From Tissierellia bacterium (GTDB lineage Bacteria > Bacillota > Clostridia > Tissierellales > Tepidimicrobiaceae), in contig JAAZMG010000172.1 in assembly GCA_012798935.1 (NCBI GenBank), forward strand, positions 1 to 26,374: a stretch of DNA of 26,374 nucleotides, given 5' to 3'. The notes beneath the pieces were generated by a model that was given only the letters and a program-made list of their open reading frames with translations, was not told where the DNA came from and made no database searches. Shown here piece by piece: positions 25,466 to 26,374 of this stretch (within the stretch, counting starts at the first letter, position 1; every line of letters begins with the position of its first letter). Made by a program: the position numbers and the translations under genes.

Positions 25466-25470
25466 TATAT

Positions 25471-25494
25471 AACTATTATCAATTGATAATAGTT
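25471..25494. promoter_or_regulatory. 24-bp perfect palindrome with ATTATC-N4-GATAAT core
   Basis: Bases 25471-25494 are a perfect palindrome centred on AATT (25481-25484), containing ATTATC-AATT-GATAAT at 25475-25490. A degenerate second copy (TATTATCAATTAATAG, 25554-25569) differs by loss of GAT. Both lie in the leader region of the CDF gene. A TATAAT at 25536-25541 lies between them, without a clear -35 box. It is the same core as at the symporter promoter and is probably an operator. Confidence 0.6.
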
Positions 25495-25617
25495 TCTATT
25501 TAGAAAAGACAGTGGATTTTGGGGAAATGAGGGTATATAATATGAGTCATACATATTATCAATTAATAGAATATTATTTTGATTATATGAATAATATAGA
25601 TTTATGGAGGAATAAAT

Positions 25618-26374
25618 ATGAATGAATATAAAATGGCTGCTAAAGCAAACTGGATAACTATATTAATGAATATATTTCTAGCAATTTTTAAAATAATAGC
25701 AGGGATAGTGGGTAAGAGTAAGGCTATGTTAGCAGATGGTGTTCATACACTATCTGATGTTTTTGCAACTTTTATTGTACTATTTGGGCTAAAAATATCT
25801 ATGAAGGAGGCAGACAAAAATCATCCATATGGCCACGAGAGATATGAATCAGTGTTTGCTAAAATACTTAGTGTTGTATTGATAGTTACAGGGTTTTTTA
25901 TTGGAATTGAAGGCATAAAATCTTTAATAAGTGGGGATATTAAAACACCAGATAAGATTGCGTTAATTGCAGCTTTTGTTTCTATTTTAGTAAAAGAAGG
26001 AATGTATTGGTATACTATAAAGGTAGCAAAAAAGATAAAATCTTTATCTATGGAAGCATCCGCTTGGCATCATAGATCAGATGCTCTATCATCTGTTGGT
26101 ACTTTTATAGGAATACTCGGAGCTAGATTAGGATTAAAAGTATTAGATCCAATAGCAGCTATAATAGTTAGTATATTAATTATAAAAGTAGGTATAGACT
26201 TGTATACTAAATCCATTAAGGGTTTAGTAGATGAATCTGCAGATGATGAGATTATAGAAAAAATAAGGGAAATAACTTTATCTGTTAAGGAAGTTAAAGA
26301 TATAAAAAATTTAAAAACAAGAATTTTTGGCAATAAAATATATGTAGATATTGCCATAACGGTAGATGGTAATA
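25618..26374 (+). CDS. Cation diffusion facilitator (CDF) metal exporter, partial
   Basis: The first 252 codons of a gene that continues past the window. The ATG has GGAGG 7 bases upstream. The protein has about five membrane segments visible (a sixth probably within them) and the two metal-site motifs of CDF exporters: ADGVHTLSD in TM2 (His43, Asp47) and AWHHRSDALSS in TM5 (His151, Asp155). HPYGHERYESVFA lies in the loop between TM2 and TM3. After residue 200 the cytoplasmic domain begins (VDESADDEIIEKIREI, then VKDIKNLKTR). It would export Zn2+, Fe2+ or Mn2+ in exchange for protons; His rather than Asp at the first site leans to zinc. The upstream palindrome suggests metal-responsive control, which is inference. 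Confidence 0.9.
   Translation, partial: MNEYKMAAKANWITILMNIFLAIFKIIAGIVGKSKAMLADGVHTLSDVFATFIVLFGLKISMKEADKNHPYGHERYESVFAKILSVVLIVTGFFIGIEGIKSLISGDIKTPDKIALIAAFVSILVKEGMYWYTIKVAKKIKSLSMEASAWHHRSDALSSVGTFIGILGARLGLKVLDPIAAIIVSILIIKVGIDLYTKSIKGLVDESADDEIIEKIREITLSVKEVKDIKNLKTRIFGNKIYVDIAITVDGN

Overview
The window is low-GC DNA with strong GGAGG ribosome binding sites, Gram-positive riboswitches and clostridial-type genes. These include a pyruvate phosphate dikinase close in length and residue numbering to the Clostridium symbiosum enzyme, and a carbamate kinase. It suggests an anaerobic, amino-acid-fermenting Firmicute of the Clostridia/Tissierellia kind. No tRNA, rRNA, transposase, integrase or CRISPR array was seen.

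Left end (1-2064): two riboswitch-controlled transport genes diverge from one intergenic region. Leftward, a tandem glycine riboswitch with a clear ON-type terminator precedes a truncated-by-window PTS IIC-like (PF13303-type) permease. Rightward, a tetrahydrofolate (THF) riboswitch precedes a FolT-type ECF folate S component. Glycine and THF are the two reactants of the glycine cleavage system. A frameshifted YjiH-type fragment follows.

Centre (2264-16436): ppdK; a small coiled-coil protein with four 9-residue repeats; then a five-gene BREX type 1-like phage-defence operon, brxA-brxB-brxC-pglX-pglZ. All five genes look intact and tightly packed. A promoter whose -10 box sits inside an inverted repeat drives them. 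The sixth standard BREX-1 gene, brxL, is missing from this window. In its place is a gene graveyard (16440-16905) with the C-terminus of a phosphohistidine-domain protein and a multiply frameshifted pdxA-like fragment. A short but unmistakable piece of a second, diverged pglZ lies at about 18.7 kb, so the area once held more BREX DNA.

Right part (17217-26374): an NSS-family sodium:amino-acid symporter behind a promoter with two palindromic operators; a convergent PHP-domain phosphoesterase; a three-gene Fe3+/AfuABC-type ABC importer operon (lipoprotein, fused double permease, ATPase); carbamate kinase; an amidohydrolase pseudogene that lost about 100 residues including its first metal site; and the start of a cation diffusion facilitator (CDF). 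The CDF leader carries the same ATTATC-N4-GATAAT palindrome as the symporter promoter, which points to a shared regulator.

The best candidates for new biology are the BREX set without brxL next to a relic second pglZ, the glycine-switched PTS IIC-like protein paired with a THF-switched folate transporter, and the shared ATTATC-N4-GATAAT operator. Gene calls rest on reading of protein motifs only; no database search was run.
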